Of a stretch of 64,000 nucleotides of DNA, positions 47,788 to 59,533 are shown one piece after another. A model generated the notes under the pieces. It was not told the DNA's origin. It was given only the letters and a program-made list of their open reading frames with translations, and did no database searches. The number at the start of each line of letters is the position of its first letter. The first letter of the stretch is position 1. This stretch comes from Kingdonia uniflora. Lineage: Eukaryota; Streptophyta; Magnoliopsida; Ranunculales; Circaeasteraceae. The position numbers and the translations under genes are program-made. Location of the stretch: the NCBI GenBank assembly GCA_014058105.1, contig JACGCM010000018.1, positions 682,001-746,000 on the forward strand, given 5' to 3'.

Positions 47788-49401
47788 CACGAGCTCATAA
47801 CTCTCAACTTATGCATTTGGGTTCAAGAAAGGATTTGTTTATAAAATCTCTAACTATTTGGGATTAATCAATTTCGATTAATTTAAGTCAAAATTAGTAG
47901 ATCCGAATATCCTTAAATTAAAGGTCTATCCCTAGCCTAATACAAGTTGATTCAATTATCTAGTGACAACAAGAAAAAGTAAATAAAGCTCAAGAATAAG
48001 CAATTTAAACCCTAGGGCAAACCTTTCTCAGGAGAAAAACCTGCAGGCTACTGCCGAATCGCCCGACAACTAAATAATCTAATATTGAAACGAAATTATA
48101 AGAATTTAATTACTTACAGACTCGATAAGAACATCCCGCGGTTACCTCTCTTCTAATCAAGCTTCTTGTAATCGATTCCTCTCTCTTGCAATACCTTACT
48201 TCAGTCTACCATCAAACACAAACCCAATCAACTACAAGAAATAAGAACACACTTCCAGAAACACTAATTCTCCAACATTCAAACCCAGTTCAATAACCAA
48301 ACCCAACAATCAATTACAACCACCACAAAACTCCCACAATCAGTTCAACGACCATAAATATACGCACATCAATGCCACCTGTAAAAACCAATCACAACCA
48401 CATAATTAAACAATGCCACTATCGAGATATGAGAGAATAATAACAAAACCCTAGAATTGGAAGAGAGAATACCAGATAGATATTATAGTAATGCTTATCG
48501 CAATATAATATGAGAGAACAAGGGTGATTGAGAAAATTGACAAACCCGAGCACCCCCACGCCGTGACAGTCCTCAAAATTGGATCACGAAACTGTTGTTG
48601 AAGATGAAATCGGCGACATCAAAATCTCTAATAGTCAAAAATGGGCTATGGGATTGATATGAATGCAATGATTTAAAAAGGGGCGAGAGAGAATCATAGT
48701 TGAGATGAGGAATGAGTCGGTGGGAGATAGAGATAGAGATAGAATGAAATTATGATTTTGGTTTTAAAAAATGCAAAATATAGAAATATATTAAAACAAA
48801 ACCCTCGGGACTATTTGAATAAATAAGTATTTGAGTAATGTATTAGAATACAGAATAGTCTATTCGAAAATGAATAAATCTATTAGAATACAAATAAGGG
48901 GTATTCGAACAAAAGCAGTTCTAACTAGACACCTTATAAAAATAGCACTAAGTATTTTACATTGTCGCCTTTTCACCTCGAATCAAAAATAAGGAACGCT
49001 CTACTAGTATAACTTGACTTTGATGTCACCATTGACAACTTATTAAAGTAAACAAAATGATATCAGAAACAATGGGGAGATTTGCTGTAAATAATTATTG
49101 TCATAACACTCTAAGCATATACGAAGGTCAGATCCTCACATAGCATTAGGCTCTAAGTCTTTACAGCTTTCCTCAAGTATTTTGGTCAATGATCGCCTAT
49201 CCATCTGAACATAAGACTAGTTGGCTGTTGTAAAAACAAATGTTCTAAGTAAGACCATGCTGAATTTTCCTAATACTGAAACACAAATCACATCTAAGAA
49301 AATGTATATCAAGGTGACTGTCTAAAAAAAATGTAGTACAGAGAGGTAGTAAGAAACATACCTAATCAATGGAGCAAACACCGATTGACCATCTTAGAAG
49401 T
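47788..49401. other. Flank of TatB: AT-rich, possibly the 3' part of the copia element
   Basis: No solid gene. Around 48420-48620 the minus strand shows a stretch reading FDVADFIFNNSFV and an AGAGAT microsatellite (48724-48744). TATTAGAATACA recurs at 48840 and 48881. As it lies downstream of a copia RNase H on the minus strand, part of it may be that element's 3' end, but no LTR border is visible. Confidence 0.4.
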
Positions 49402-49860
49402 TCAAACCTCAAAACATCTAAAACCTTTGTTATAAAAACTTCTAACTGACTTCTCTGTGGGGACATACTTAATAATGATGATCTTTTGCTCAACGAGATC
49501 ATAGATAAAATAGAAGCGAATGTCGATGTGCTTTGTTCTGGAATGTTGTTCAGGGTTCTTTGAAATGTTTATCGTACTCGTATTATCACAAAAGATTAAA
49601 ATTGTCCCCTGGACTATTCCATAATCATGCAATATCTGTTTCATCCTAGTCAGTTTAATATAACAACTCCCTACAGCTATATACTTTGCCTTCGCTATGG
49701 ATTGAGAGATGCAGTTTTGCATCTTACTTTGCTAGGCAACAAGATTATTCCTAATATGGTAACATCCTCATGAAGTACTCTTCCAATCATCTGCATTACC
49801 TGCCCAATCTACATCTGAATAACCAATAACCTTAGATATTGTGTCATGTAAGTACTATAA
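49402..49860 (-). pseudogene. pol: Ty1/copia RNase H relic
   Basis: From 49860 the minus strand reads KVIGYSDVDWAGNADDWKST, then MQNCISQSIAKAKYIAVGSC, LIFCDNTSTINISKNPEQHS and RTKHIDIRFYFIYDLVE. This is the characteristic C-terminal RNase H of copia Pol (YSDADWAG, STAEAEYIA, CDNTSAI, HIDIRHHF pattern). Two stops and a frameshift. Its upstream half is cut by TatA-3 at 49882. Confidence 0.9.
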
Positions 49861-49881
49861 ACAAAAATTGGAAGTCCCACA

Positions 49882-50504
49882 TGTAGGGACCTATCACTCG
49901 ATCTCACCCAAAGTTGAGCTCACCTAGTTTGAATGACCTCCATCTCAGACTCACGCATTTTTAACATATTTCCCCAGTCAACATTCCAACCTACCCCACT
50001 AACTGGTTAAGAATGTGGGCCGAACTTAAACAAAAAAACCTTATCCAGTCAAAGACACCTATCTCCCATGAACTTGTCAGTTATTCATTCAACCGCCACT
50101 AACCACATTGCTCAGAAAATGTACTCCAGCACAATGAAGAGTTGCAGAGAAGGCCTATATAAAGAAAAAGTTCTAGAGGAGAGAGGGACCAGAAAAATTA
50201 TACATGAGATCGTTAAGAAACTATCGATTTGAGATTCTCATAAAAGATTACAAACTTCTTAGTTATAAGGTTTAAAGCATTTCTATATTTAGAGATCACT
50301 TGTAATAAAAATATCCGCCTCATGCAATAAAGATATTTCCACAAAAATCCTCCTCATGAGGTCGTGGTTTTTTACCTATTCAAAGGTATTCCACGCTAAA
50401 ATCACTTATTTCATTTCTTACTTTCCATTAGAATAATATTACAGGATCATTGGTGTGATAGTGAATTCCAAGTCATTTCGAGCTTACGGAATTTGGTCAT
50501 TGTA
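49882..50504 (+). repeat. TatA-3 5' LTR
   Basis: 623 bp, TGTAGGGACCTATCACTCG at the start, ending TTGTA (TACA in TatA-1). TATA box TATATAAAG at 50156. It is the best-kept outer terminus of the family in the window. Confidence 0.93.
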
Positions 50505-50506
50505 TT

Positions 50507-50524
50507 TGGCACTGTCTGTGAGAA
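50507..50524 (+). other. TatA-3 primer binding site
   Basis: TGGCACTGTCTGTGAGAA, two bases after the LTR. It differs from TatA-2 at two positions. Confidence 0.8.
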
Positions 50525-50576
50525 ATATTGCATTTCCACGATATCCTAAGGCAATCTTTCACTACAACTTTCAATC

Positions 50577-51190
50577 ATGGTTACTTCTAAACGACCAGCT
50601 GTAGGAACTCAGCTCAAAGTTTACATTGAGCTAGGGCAGCTCATAGAGTTACGGGCGAATTTCAGTGCCAAGACAGAGAAACGCGCCAAACTTGAACTTC
50701 AGTTAACAATGGATTGGGAGCTCCGGGAAAAAGAGCTCGATGCAGAACGAAAAGCTCATTTGACAGCGCTCAAATGGCATGAATATCAGATGACAGCAAT
50801 ACAAACTGCCCTAGAGGCTCTGTAAAATATTCAGCAGGCTTCTCCAGCTAAAGGTCACGATCCGCTCCCAGAGACCTCCCGCCTTTCTGTAAGGGAAAGA
50901 TTGGGACCATGGGGAATCACAAGTAAAGCTATTTCCAGGAATCTACAACACGAACCACAACCCTCCATACATTTGGGGGGTAAACTTCAGTCCAAAGTCA
51001 GTCGAGGTCACTAAATTTCCATTCGCTTGGAAGAAGAGCAGCGACCTTAATATTAAGTTCCAGTACGAGATCGCCTGAGTAAAGGTACGGGCACTCATCA
51101 TCTACAGGCAGCTCATCCAGTAATTTAACCAGCACGTCATTACATCACAAAAGAGCATATGGACCAACGGATTAAGGAGTTGATCGAAAC
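50577..51190 (+). pseudogene. gag: TatA-3 gag, truncated
   Basis: Start ATG at 50577 (MVTSKRPAVGTQLKVYIELG). The N-terminal 82 residues are open and charged (KRAKLELQLTMDWELREKEL, LDAERKAHLTALKWHEY), a helical or coiled-coil N-terminus. After a stop at 50823 the frame decays. The sequence breaks off at the motif KELIE (about 51180), where the other copies go on into the capsid core. Confidence 0.88.
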
Positions 51191-51690
51191 ACAATTTCCC
51201 TCTTCCCAATATTCATCAGATCCTCGATTCTACAGCAGGCCATGACCTCCTATCTATGATGAACGCTAGTTCGGGATTTAATCAAATTCCACTTTTGGAA
51301 GAAGATCAAGAGAAGACAACTTTCATCACTGAAAAAGGTCATTATTTTTACAAAGTCATGCCCTTCAGACTCAAGAATGCGGGTCCCACATATCAATGGT
51401 TGATGACAACTATGTTAAAGGCATACCTAGCCAATATCAATAAAGTTTATATCAATGATCCCTTGTACAAAAGAGTACAGTCAGCCAATCACATATCTGA
51501 TCTCAACACTATATTCAACATCCTTCGACCTTACAGGAAATGTCTTAACCCTGATAAATGTCAATTTGGGGTACATTCTGGCCGCTTTCTTGGCCACCTC
51601 ATCAGGAAGGCCGATCCGAATCAAATTTGGGCTCTCCTCGACATGCCCTCGCCAAAAGCAACAAAATATGTTTAAAAACTTAGCGACAAG
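51191..51690 (+). pseudogene. pol: TatA-3 reverse transcriptase, N-terminally deleted
   Basis: It begins inside RT at FPLPNIHQILDSTAGH. Open from 51256: SSGFNQIPLLEEDQEKTTFI, TEKGHYFYKVMPFRLKN. The catalytic motif reads VYINDPLY (51448-51471), with the first Asp changed to Asn (AAT at 51454-51456). GRFLGHLIRKADPNQIWALL ends the readable part. The fusion to gag lacks protease and the RT fingers. Confidence 0.9.
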
Positions 51691-52160
51691 ATTGCCGCTA
51701 TCAACCGTTTCGTTTCTAAATCTTCAAACCGCTGCCATTGGCTATTCTAATTACTCCGCGGATGTACCAATCGAGGAAATGTTTAACCAAATGCAGAGGT
51801 CACATGAATACTTGAATATGAAGCAACTTTTCAGGTTCTCAAAACCTATTTGGGCAGGTCTCCCATAATGAGCACCCCAGTAGATAATGTGGAACTAATT
51901 ATCTACCTAGCTGTCACAGATACATCCCTCAGCTCGGTTCTTATTTGTCTGGAAGGGAAAATAGAGAAACTAGTCTTCTTCATCAGTAAAACCCTCACAC
52001 CAGTGGAAACAAGGTACTCTAAAATTGATAAACTTCTTCTTACTCCAGTTTATATTTCACAGAAACTTAAACACTACTTCCAAGCTCATTCAGTCAAAGT
52101 CTTGAAGAGTGTAACAGTGGTCAGTCAGTTTGGGAGAACATGATATCATGTTTAAACAAT
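51691..52160 (+). pseudogene. pol: TatA-3 RNase H
   Basis: ELIIYLAVTDTSLSSVLICL, FISKTLTPVETRYSKIDKLL and KLKHYFQAHSVKVL are clear in the frame 51850-52143. A frameshift separates it from the preceding KFVSKSSNRCHWLF-type stretch. Confidence 0.87.
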
Positions 52161-52239
52161 GACCTTCCAAAAAAATTTAGGCCGCTTCCGATTTTCTCTC
52201 AGATTTTTCAGTGGAAGATCCCGAGTGGGAAGAGCACGA

Positions 52240-52720
52240 CCCTAACCTTGCAGAAGAAACACCTGAGGATCCACCTCCCAAGCTATTCGACGAAGGAGCT
52301 GAATGGATCACTATATCAGGGTGGAGACTTCTCACTGATGGAACAGCTGGACCCTTTCCGTAAGGTCAGGAATCAGGATCATTTTGATTACGCTTTCCAA
52401 TAGCAGAATTGAGAAATCAATCCACTTTGATTTTGAGGCCTCTAATAATATCACCGAGTATGATGCTCTCATTCATGGACTCAACTTCGCTCTTGAGATC
52501 AATGTCCCTGAATTTTCAGTTTACATAGATTCGCATCTCATAGTCCACCACTACTCAGATCATTACAAGAAGAATGGGAAGATGATCGAATACACAACCC
52601 TCGTTACAGATAGGATGAGTAAGTTTGCGAAAGTAACTCTCGATTATCTTCCTCGAGGTGAAAACTGACATACCGATTCCTTGGCGTATCAAGCCGGGGT
52701 CTTGGTTATAAAAGCTCGAT
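52240..52720 (+). pseudogene. pol: TatA-3 archaeal-type RNase H
   Basis: LLTDGTAG near 52330 (then a stop and frameshift), SNNITEYDALIHGLNFALEI, VYIDSHLIVHHYSDHYKKNG and VTLDYLPRGEN. Domain order as in the sister copies. Confidence 0.87.
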
Positions 52721-52879
52721 ATCTCCTGATCAAAATCATTTTAACTCCTAGCATCGATCGCATTTCTGTATGCACGATCAACACTGGGGGTGATAAAGGA
52801 GGAAACGACGATTGTCAAATGCCTTTATTAGCCTACCTCTGTGTCCAAACAATTAAAACGGTCCACTCCCAGAAGATCC

Positions 52880-54060
52880 AATAGAGCGCCAGCAGCTGAT
52901 CGACAACTCGAAGCGCTACACTAATCATAACGGTATGCTATACAACCTTTCCATCATAGGGCCTTACCACAAGTGCCTCTCCAATTTAAACAGAGATGAA
53001 TTACTCCGCGAATTGCAAGAAGAGACTTGTGACTCCCATGCCGTAGGTCAATTATTAATAAACAGAGCTATCACTCAAGATGTATTCTAGCCAGGCATGC
53101 CCAAGCAAGCAGAGGAGTACTCCCGCAGATGCGACACATGCCAAAGATATGGATATATGATAGGCGCCCCTGCGCTCGAACTCCATGCAAGCAAGCTTTT
53201 CTGACCATTTAAAAGATGGGTACTAGATCTTGTCGGTAAATTCCCTAACTCTTCAGATAACTGCCGTCACCTACTCGTAGCTTCCGATTATTTTTCAAAA
53301 TGGGTAGAAGCAGTTCTACTATGTCGAACCAGAGAAGAAGAGGTCATCTCTTTTATCTGGAACCACATAATCACTCGGTTTGGGTGCCCCCACCTAATTA
53401 GTATCGATAACAGGCCCCAATTTAGAGGGGAGGAAGTCGCAACTTTCCTAAACCACTACTATATCATCCACTCACCATCCAATCCTTACTATCCTCAAGG
53501 CAATGGTCAAGCCAAAATCACCAACAAAACCATCGTGGATGGACTCAAAAAATGGCTTCACTCACAGAATAAAGAGAATTGGGTTCGCGAGCTGCCTCAT
53601 GTCCTATGGGTATATCGTACCACTGCCCAACAATTAACTGGGTTTACCCCATTCCTCCTTACTTATGGCGCAGAAGCCGTCATTCCTTTTGAATATCATC
53701 ATCCAGTTCGTGATCACGAGCTAACTGACGAGGAAAATCAGTTTGATTTGGCCTACAACCTCAATATAATAGATAAAACCAGGGAACGCACAATCGCTAA
53801 CCTAGGTCGATATCATCATATGCTTGCTAGATCGCAGAACAACCAAGTCAGAAGTCGTGTCTTCCAAATCAAAGATCTCGTCCTCAGAGAGATTCCTCAA
53901 CATCGTAAAAAGCCGAACACTAAAAAATTAGCTGAGAATTGGGAGGGTCCATTCACTATTGCAGATCTCTCAGGCTTGGGATCATATTGTCTTATGATAG
54001 ATGAGGGAATCCCCATTTCAAATCCTTGAAATACTTGGCGAATAAAATGATACAATCGTT
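52880..54060 (+). pseudogene. pol: TatA-3 integrase
   Basis: The zinc-finger part is at 53030-53160 (DSHAVGQLLINRAI, CDTCQRYG). The core has ASDYFSKWVEA near 53286 (Asp kept), SIDNRPQF near 53405 (Asp kept) and NGQAKITN near 53505, where the catalytic Glu is Lys (AAA, 53514-53516). The C-terminal part is open from 53535: PHVLWVYRTTAQQLTGFTPF, NLGRYHHMLARSQNNQVRS, NWEGPFTIADLSGLGSY; a stop at 54027 cuts the last 15 residues. Confidence 0.9.
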
Positions 54061-54269
54061 AAGCGTCTTACTACTCTATTTTCTTTCCAAGCTAAGTTTT
54101 TTTTTTTTTTTTTCAATACTAAAAGTTATATTTTCATCTCCATCCAATGTAAATTTTAAACTTATCAATGAAACTTCCAAGTTTTTCACATCTCTCTACT
54201 TAAGAAGATTCAACCACATTCAATGGATTAAAGCATAGAAAATACTAGCTTTCAATTAATCTTATTCCT

Positions 54270-55070
54270 GCTAAATCAAGGATAACACTTGGTTTGGCTG
54301 ACTCTACTAAATCTCTGGGATTCTAGTAAGTGCAGAAACTTGTTTCATATCAAAGACTCTTCGAAACATGAGATAGGGTAAATATAATACTAGCCTTCAT
54401 CCACCTTAACTTGTTTGGGTCATTAAACCAGTTAGACCAAGGATAACACTTGGTTTGGCTGACTCTACTAAATCTCTGCGATTATTGCAAGTGTAGAAAA
54501 TTGTTTCATATCAAAGACTCTTCCAAACATCAAATAGGGTAATGATAATACTAGCCTTCATCTACTTCAACTTATTTGGGCTATTATACCAGTTAGATTA
54601 AGTATAACACTTGGTTTGGCTGACTCTACTCAATTTATATGATTGGAGCAAGTGTATAAATTTATTTCATATCAAAGACTCTACCAAACATCAGATAGGG
54701 CAAAGTTAATACTAGCCTTCATCTACTTAAACTTGTTTGGGTCATTATACCAGTTAGATCAAGGATAATACTTGGTTTAGCTGACTCTACTAAATCTCGG
54801 CTATTGTAGCAAGTGTAAAAACTTGTTTCATATCAACGAATCTATCAAACATTAGATAAGGGAAATGCAATACTAGCCTTCATCTCTTTCAATATGTCTA
54901 CAACATTTCTATAGTTCAATCAAGTTTTACCTTGGTTTAACTCGGCTCATTTCTGCGATTGAAACAAATGTAAAAACTTGTTTTATATCACCAGATATAG
55001 GATAAGGCAAAGGTCATACTAGCCTTCATCTATTTCATATAAGATCAAATAAGACATAAGATACTATTTA
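54270..55070. repeat. 161-bp tandem array of TatA-3
   Basis: CACTTGGTTTGGCTGACTCT starts at 54286, 54447, 54608, 54769 and, diverged, 54929: period 161, 161, 161, 160. It is the longest of the three TatA arrays. Confidence 0.95.
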
Positions 55071-55144
55071 TTTTCAAGTCTTATTGCAATGGATATCTTT
55101 TTTATTGTGGGAAGGTCAGCCATGCTTTACCCTTCAGAAGGAGG

Positions 55145-58100
55145 TCAAATAGACTTCAGTTTGTGAGTTACAACAACTTTGCCCCTCTCTATCAAATCAG
55201 TAGGTCGAGGGCCTAAATTAATTTCCATAAAGGCCATACAGTTGCCTCGATCTATATTTTCTTTACAAGCGCATCCCTTGCTAGATAGGTTCTTCAACAA
55301 GGTATCTCGTTTTAACTCAAGTCTATTTATTTCCTCTTCAAAATATGCAACGGTCGACTTTAACAAGTCTTCCCGTGATACATGACCTACAGGGATCTAT
55401 GAAAATTTTGCTCTCACCTTCTCGAGGTGCGACTCCAATCTAGCATACAAATTCTTCTGATGAGTCATTTCCATATTGAACCGAGCATCATAAGCTATAT
55501 TATCTTCTAATTTTTTAACATATTTAACTTATTCAGCCAGGTTCATGGCCTCTAGGTCCACTACTTGGGAAAGAAGTCTCTTGATTTCTTTATTCAACTC
55601 TTCCCTAGCCAAAATATCCTTTAATAATTCTTCTTTCCTCTTCATTAACATTTTCTTTACCCTGATTTATCCTTCAATGACCTTTTCCCTGATAAGAGCA
55701 GCATCTAACTTCTTCTAACATTCCCTTAAGTTTACATTTCCTCTCTGAACATGCCCTTGAATGCAAGACTAATTACTCTCCCGCTCTCTAATTTGACCTG
55801 GGAGACTAACTATATCCACTTGGACTAGAGGAGCCTTAACCTCATTTCAACTTCACCTTGAGCTCTTTCTTGCTTCGGATTTCTTGGCACGCGCGATGGC
55901 TTGTTCCAGTTCGGTCTTCAATCGTGTCACCCTCTAATTTAATTCGTTACACTTTTGTTGCATTTTCTAAAACTCCATATCCTTGGCAGGTAGGGATATA
56001 TGAAATTGTTCAGCCGCGGGTTGTGAAGCTGATAGATTTTCATGAACTACCCTCAGCTCACTATCTTTTTCAACAATTTTTTATTTCAGTCGCTCCAACT
56101 CATTTTTACAATTCTGAAGATCATATCAAAATTGTCCCTCCGATCTTTCCAGCGCCTCAATACGGTATTGAGCCTTTTCAGCTTTCTTACCCTTAACCAT
56201 GAACATGTCAACCCGACTTTAAAGCTTCGCGGCATGTTTTGCTATCTCCACTAGCCCTTTTAGCCCCTTGCCTATTTCAGCATCTTTCTCTTCGACCTTA
56301 TGAGTGAGGTCGAAAACAGCCTGGGTTGCCTCCACAAGTTTAAAATGTACCTATTCGTGTTGATCTTCTTTGTTCTAATTCGCCTCCTTTGTCCTATCCA
56401 ACTCCTCTGGAAATTCTCGATTACATTGAAGTATATCGTCCTCACGCGAGCAAGATGAATCCAATTCGACCTGTACAATATAAAGATATTAATACATTTC
56501 TATTTAGAACACCATCAATATTCATATATATATATATATATATTTCATTTCTAAAATTATATATAATTTCTAACATCATTGGTGTACAAATACTTTTAGA
56601 CTAAAAGGTCAGGGTACATTATTTGATTAATGCTCCATGAGGTATATTGCAAAGTCTAAGGCACATGCTTTTTATATGCTACTTTACTTAAAGAGCGTTG
56701 AATTTTTCTATGCACTATATTAGTGTTATTTTCCTAAAGCTAATATCAAAATTTTCAATCTGTATCTACATCTTATTTACTTGGTAGCTTTATGTTGATA
56801 TAACATACAAGCCGAAAGACCTATTCCGATCTAACCTGCAGCTACGCTTGCGAAGACAGCAAGGCTGTAGAGGTCTCTCTTTCCCTGGAAAGCCCGGTCT
56901 CTAAATCATTAACTCTGAGACTCATTTCTCTAAGTGCCTACAAGAGATTTATAAAAAAAGGTCACCCGACAAAAGTCACCTCCATACACACAATCCAACG
57001 GTTTACAAATATTCATACAAAAGCACATTTCTACCCTACTTTCTCATTATCACCCTCTGGGAGGTTAGCGTCATCCCCTTGATTAACAAGCACCGTCGGA
57101 CATGAGATACCATCCAGACCATCAACAACTTCTGCCACTACTTCTTCCACTTCTTCGTCATCTTCCACCTCGACATAAGTGTTTGCCTTAATGGCATCCA
57201 CCTCATCCTCGGAATACCCTTTCAACATCAGGTGGTGCTCTAACCTTTTGCGCTCAGCCTCCACCTCTTTAAGAGTCACCCTGGCCTCCGATTGAAGATG
57301 GCCAATCGTTAGTACATGAGAAACCTTCAGGGCCTCCGACATCTTCATTTCATTAAGAACTTCTGCCTTGGATCGTGTTAACTTCATTTTAAGCTTGATT
57401 TTTTTCCTTCTCTAGCTAGGATTTCTCTTCTTCAATTCTGGGTCAAGCACCCCACAACAAACGAGCAACCTGTAAAACATAATTCAACCTCAGCATGAGC
57501 TCGGAATGCAAGACATAAACATATTTAGCATAATAAGGCATAACAACTTACCATATTTCTCACGTCCTCTTCACCTAGAAGACCGGCTACCTTAGCCCTT
57601 TCCTCCACTGTATTGAGGTCATCCTCAGCAGAAGGTCGCTCTTCAGCAACCTTTTACCCTGACCTCTTCGATCCTTCTCCTCTTTTTTTTCTATCACCCT
57701 CACCACTTCCTGTCGTACCCAAAGCTGACGGACAATTCAACATTTGTTTCTTCGGAAACGTTTAAGCTAAATTGCACGATGTAATAGACTCCAGCTGATC
57801 AGAACTGTCGATTTTAAGGGTCTTGGCCATATTGGTTCGCCCATCCCCACCCGTTTCTATCTTCTTCCCATCATCAACGCCCGCCATCAACCTGGTCGGC
57901 TGATTTTTAAACCTTTTTCAAATTACTCCAAATCCTTTTCTTCCTACTAAGGCCGAGGCCTTCCAACACAAACTCGAGCTCAACCTCTTCCTCTGCAACT
58001 TCGTCCAACAGTGAATCTTTCCTCTCCACTCAGGACTTTGGACCTGCCATGCACAATATTTATTATTATCACAAAAGATCATCAGTTCGCACATATCAAT

Positions 58101-59530
58101 ATTACAATCTATGCATTTTTATGCTTACGTTGTTTTATAGTTCTAAACAGAAGATCTATAGGTTCTTCATCATCTATCTGAAGGCAATTACCCTTCACCC
58201 ATATTACGTTGTCAGTCCAGGCTCGACCTACTGAATTAAGATCAAAGAAGCGATGCTGAGTTACACTCGCACAAAAATATGCCCCACCACTGACCTTATA
58301 ATTCTTCACCCCATAAAACTGCAATACGTCCTCAGGGGTTATCCTCCTAACTTTCCCCTTATTTTCCCATTTTTCATTTAGATGATCACAAATAGTTATC
58401 ACCTCCATCATATTCCTGTTCAATTGAACAGGACATGCCTCAATCGTATTCATAATCCCCTTCACCAAATTGGTAAGGAGAAGACTCAACCCGTACTCTA
58501 ATTGAGACAGGTAACACAAGAAACCCTCTGACTGGTTACTCCGAACATGCCCATCAAAATATTCTAACGAGATCGATTCATTTATACCACTATCTCATTT
58601 TTCCTCCACCAAAATGGCCAACAAATAAAAATACTCTTCCCTCGTTGCTACCATATACACCCTAAACAACCTACCAGCTTATTCTATACAGTTACCCCAT
58701 TTCCTTCCTACGGCAGCTTTGGCTTTACAAAATTCTTTAAATTCATCTGAACCAGGGGGATAGGTTTCCAATTTTCTTGGAAAATCTAGAAATTGCTCCA
58801 AACCAACTTTTACCTCAACGTCAGACTCTACCGTACGACCGGAGGTTGAAACCTCATTAATATGCAAACTATCCATCTCAACTGCAATTTTACATGCAAA
58901 GATTGATTCTACGCAAATACCTCATATGATCAACCTACATACAGGTTCAGGTATCTATCATTATTTAGTACACATCGATCATTCATATGCAACATATCTT
59001 TCAAAGATTCTGTCTATACGTCAAATATCATGGATTGCTATAAATAGTAATTTATTAGGATCTGCTTAAACAGATTACAATAAACACATCACACGTCTCT
59101 ACTAACCTTTAGTATCAGAATGAGAATCCGCAGTAGCGCCGAGTCCTTCTCTCACAACGCTACTGTACTACCACCTACGAGATTATGTGCCCGTAACTCT
59201 CTTTGATTGTTGGTCACCCTAAAAAAAATCCTTACCAAATCCTCTACAATTTTTACGCGCTTCTCTCTCAGTGCTTTCCAAATTTTTAGAAGTTGCAAAA
59301 CGTTTGAATGATGAAAACGGACCACTATTTATCCTTTCTCTCACTAACAGTAGGCAGTTATTGTACATCGCATGACCCATCCTTGATTTTGGAACTGATG
59401 CATCCTTTTCACTATCCATGTCAAAAATCTTAAACCTTTTTAATAAAGCAGCCTTTCGATCATTACCCTTGCCCTCATATTTAAACCTATTTTCAACACT
59501 TGTTACCATATCTTTCTCTGACCATCCCAC
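55145..59530 (-). pseudogene. TatA-3 antisense additional ORF (multi-exon)
   Basis: Start ATG at 59530 (MGWSEKDMVTSVENRFKYEG). Likely exons: 59530-59107 (donor GTTAGT), 58908-58129 (acceptor TAG, donor GTAAGC), 58043-57552 (acceptor CAG, donor GTAAGT), 57469 to about 57033, a short one near 56940-56830, and about 56474-55145. Exon 2 contains the PF04195-like block: YGLSLLLTNLVKGIMNTIEA, VQLNRNMMEVITICDHLNEK, EDVLQFYGVKNYKVSGGAYF and NVIWVKGNCLQIDDEEPIDL. It is one open frame from 58519. The coiled coil ends with KSTVAYFEEEINRLELKRDT and a TGA at 55145. This is the best-kept of the three, with canonical splice borders. A (TA) run at 56525-56543 sits in the intron before the last exon. Confidence 0.75.
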
Positions 59531-59533
59531 ACT

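Larger units (their letters stand above)
49882..59533 (+). mobile_element. TatA-3: Ty3/gypsy (Tat-type) element, 5' LTR present, 3' end split off by TatC
   Basis: 5' LTR (49882-50504), primer site, truncated gag fused to RT, RNase H, aRNH, integrase to about 54060, 161-bp array, antisense ORF to 59530, then TatC. Compared with TatA-2 about 2.1 kb of gag and protease is missing at about 51190. The 3' remainder should lie beyond TatC, outside the window. Confidence 0.92.

Noticed and set aside
48420..48760. 5' UTR of a host gene (CTAGGGTTTT-like block on the minus strand)
   Set aside because: No coding exon follows in either direction before TatB or the copia relic; kept only as an unresolved flank.
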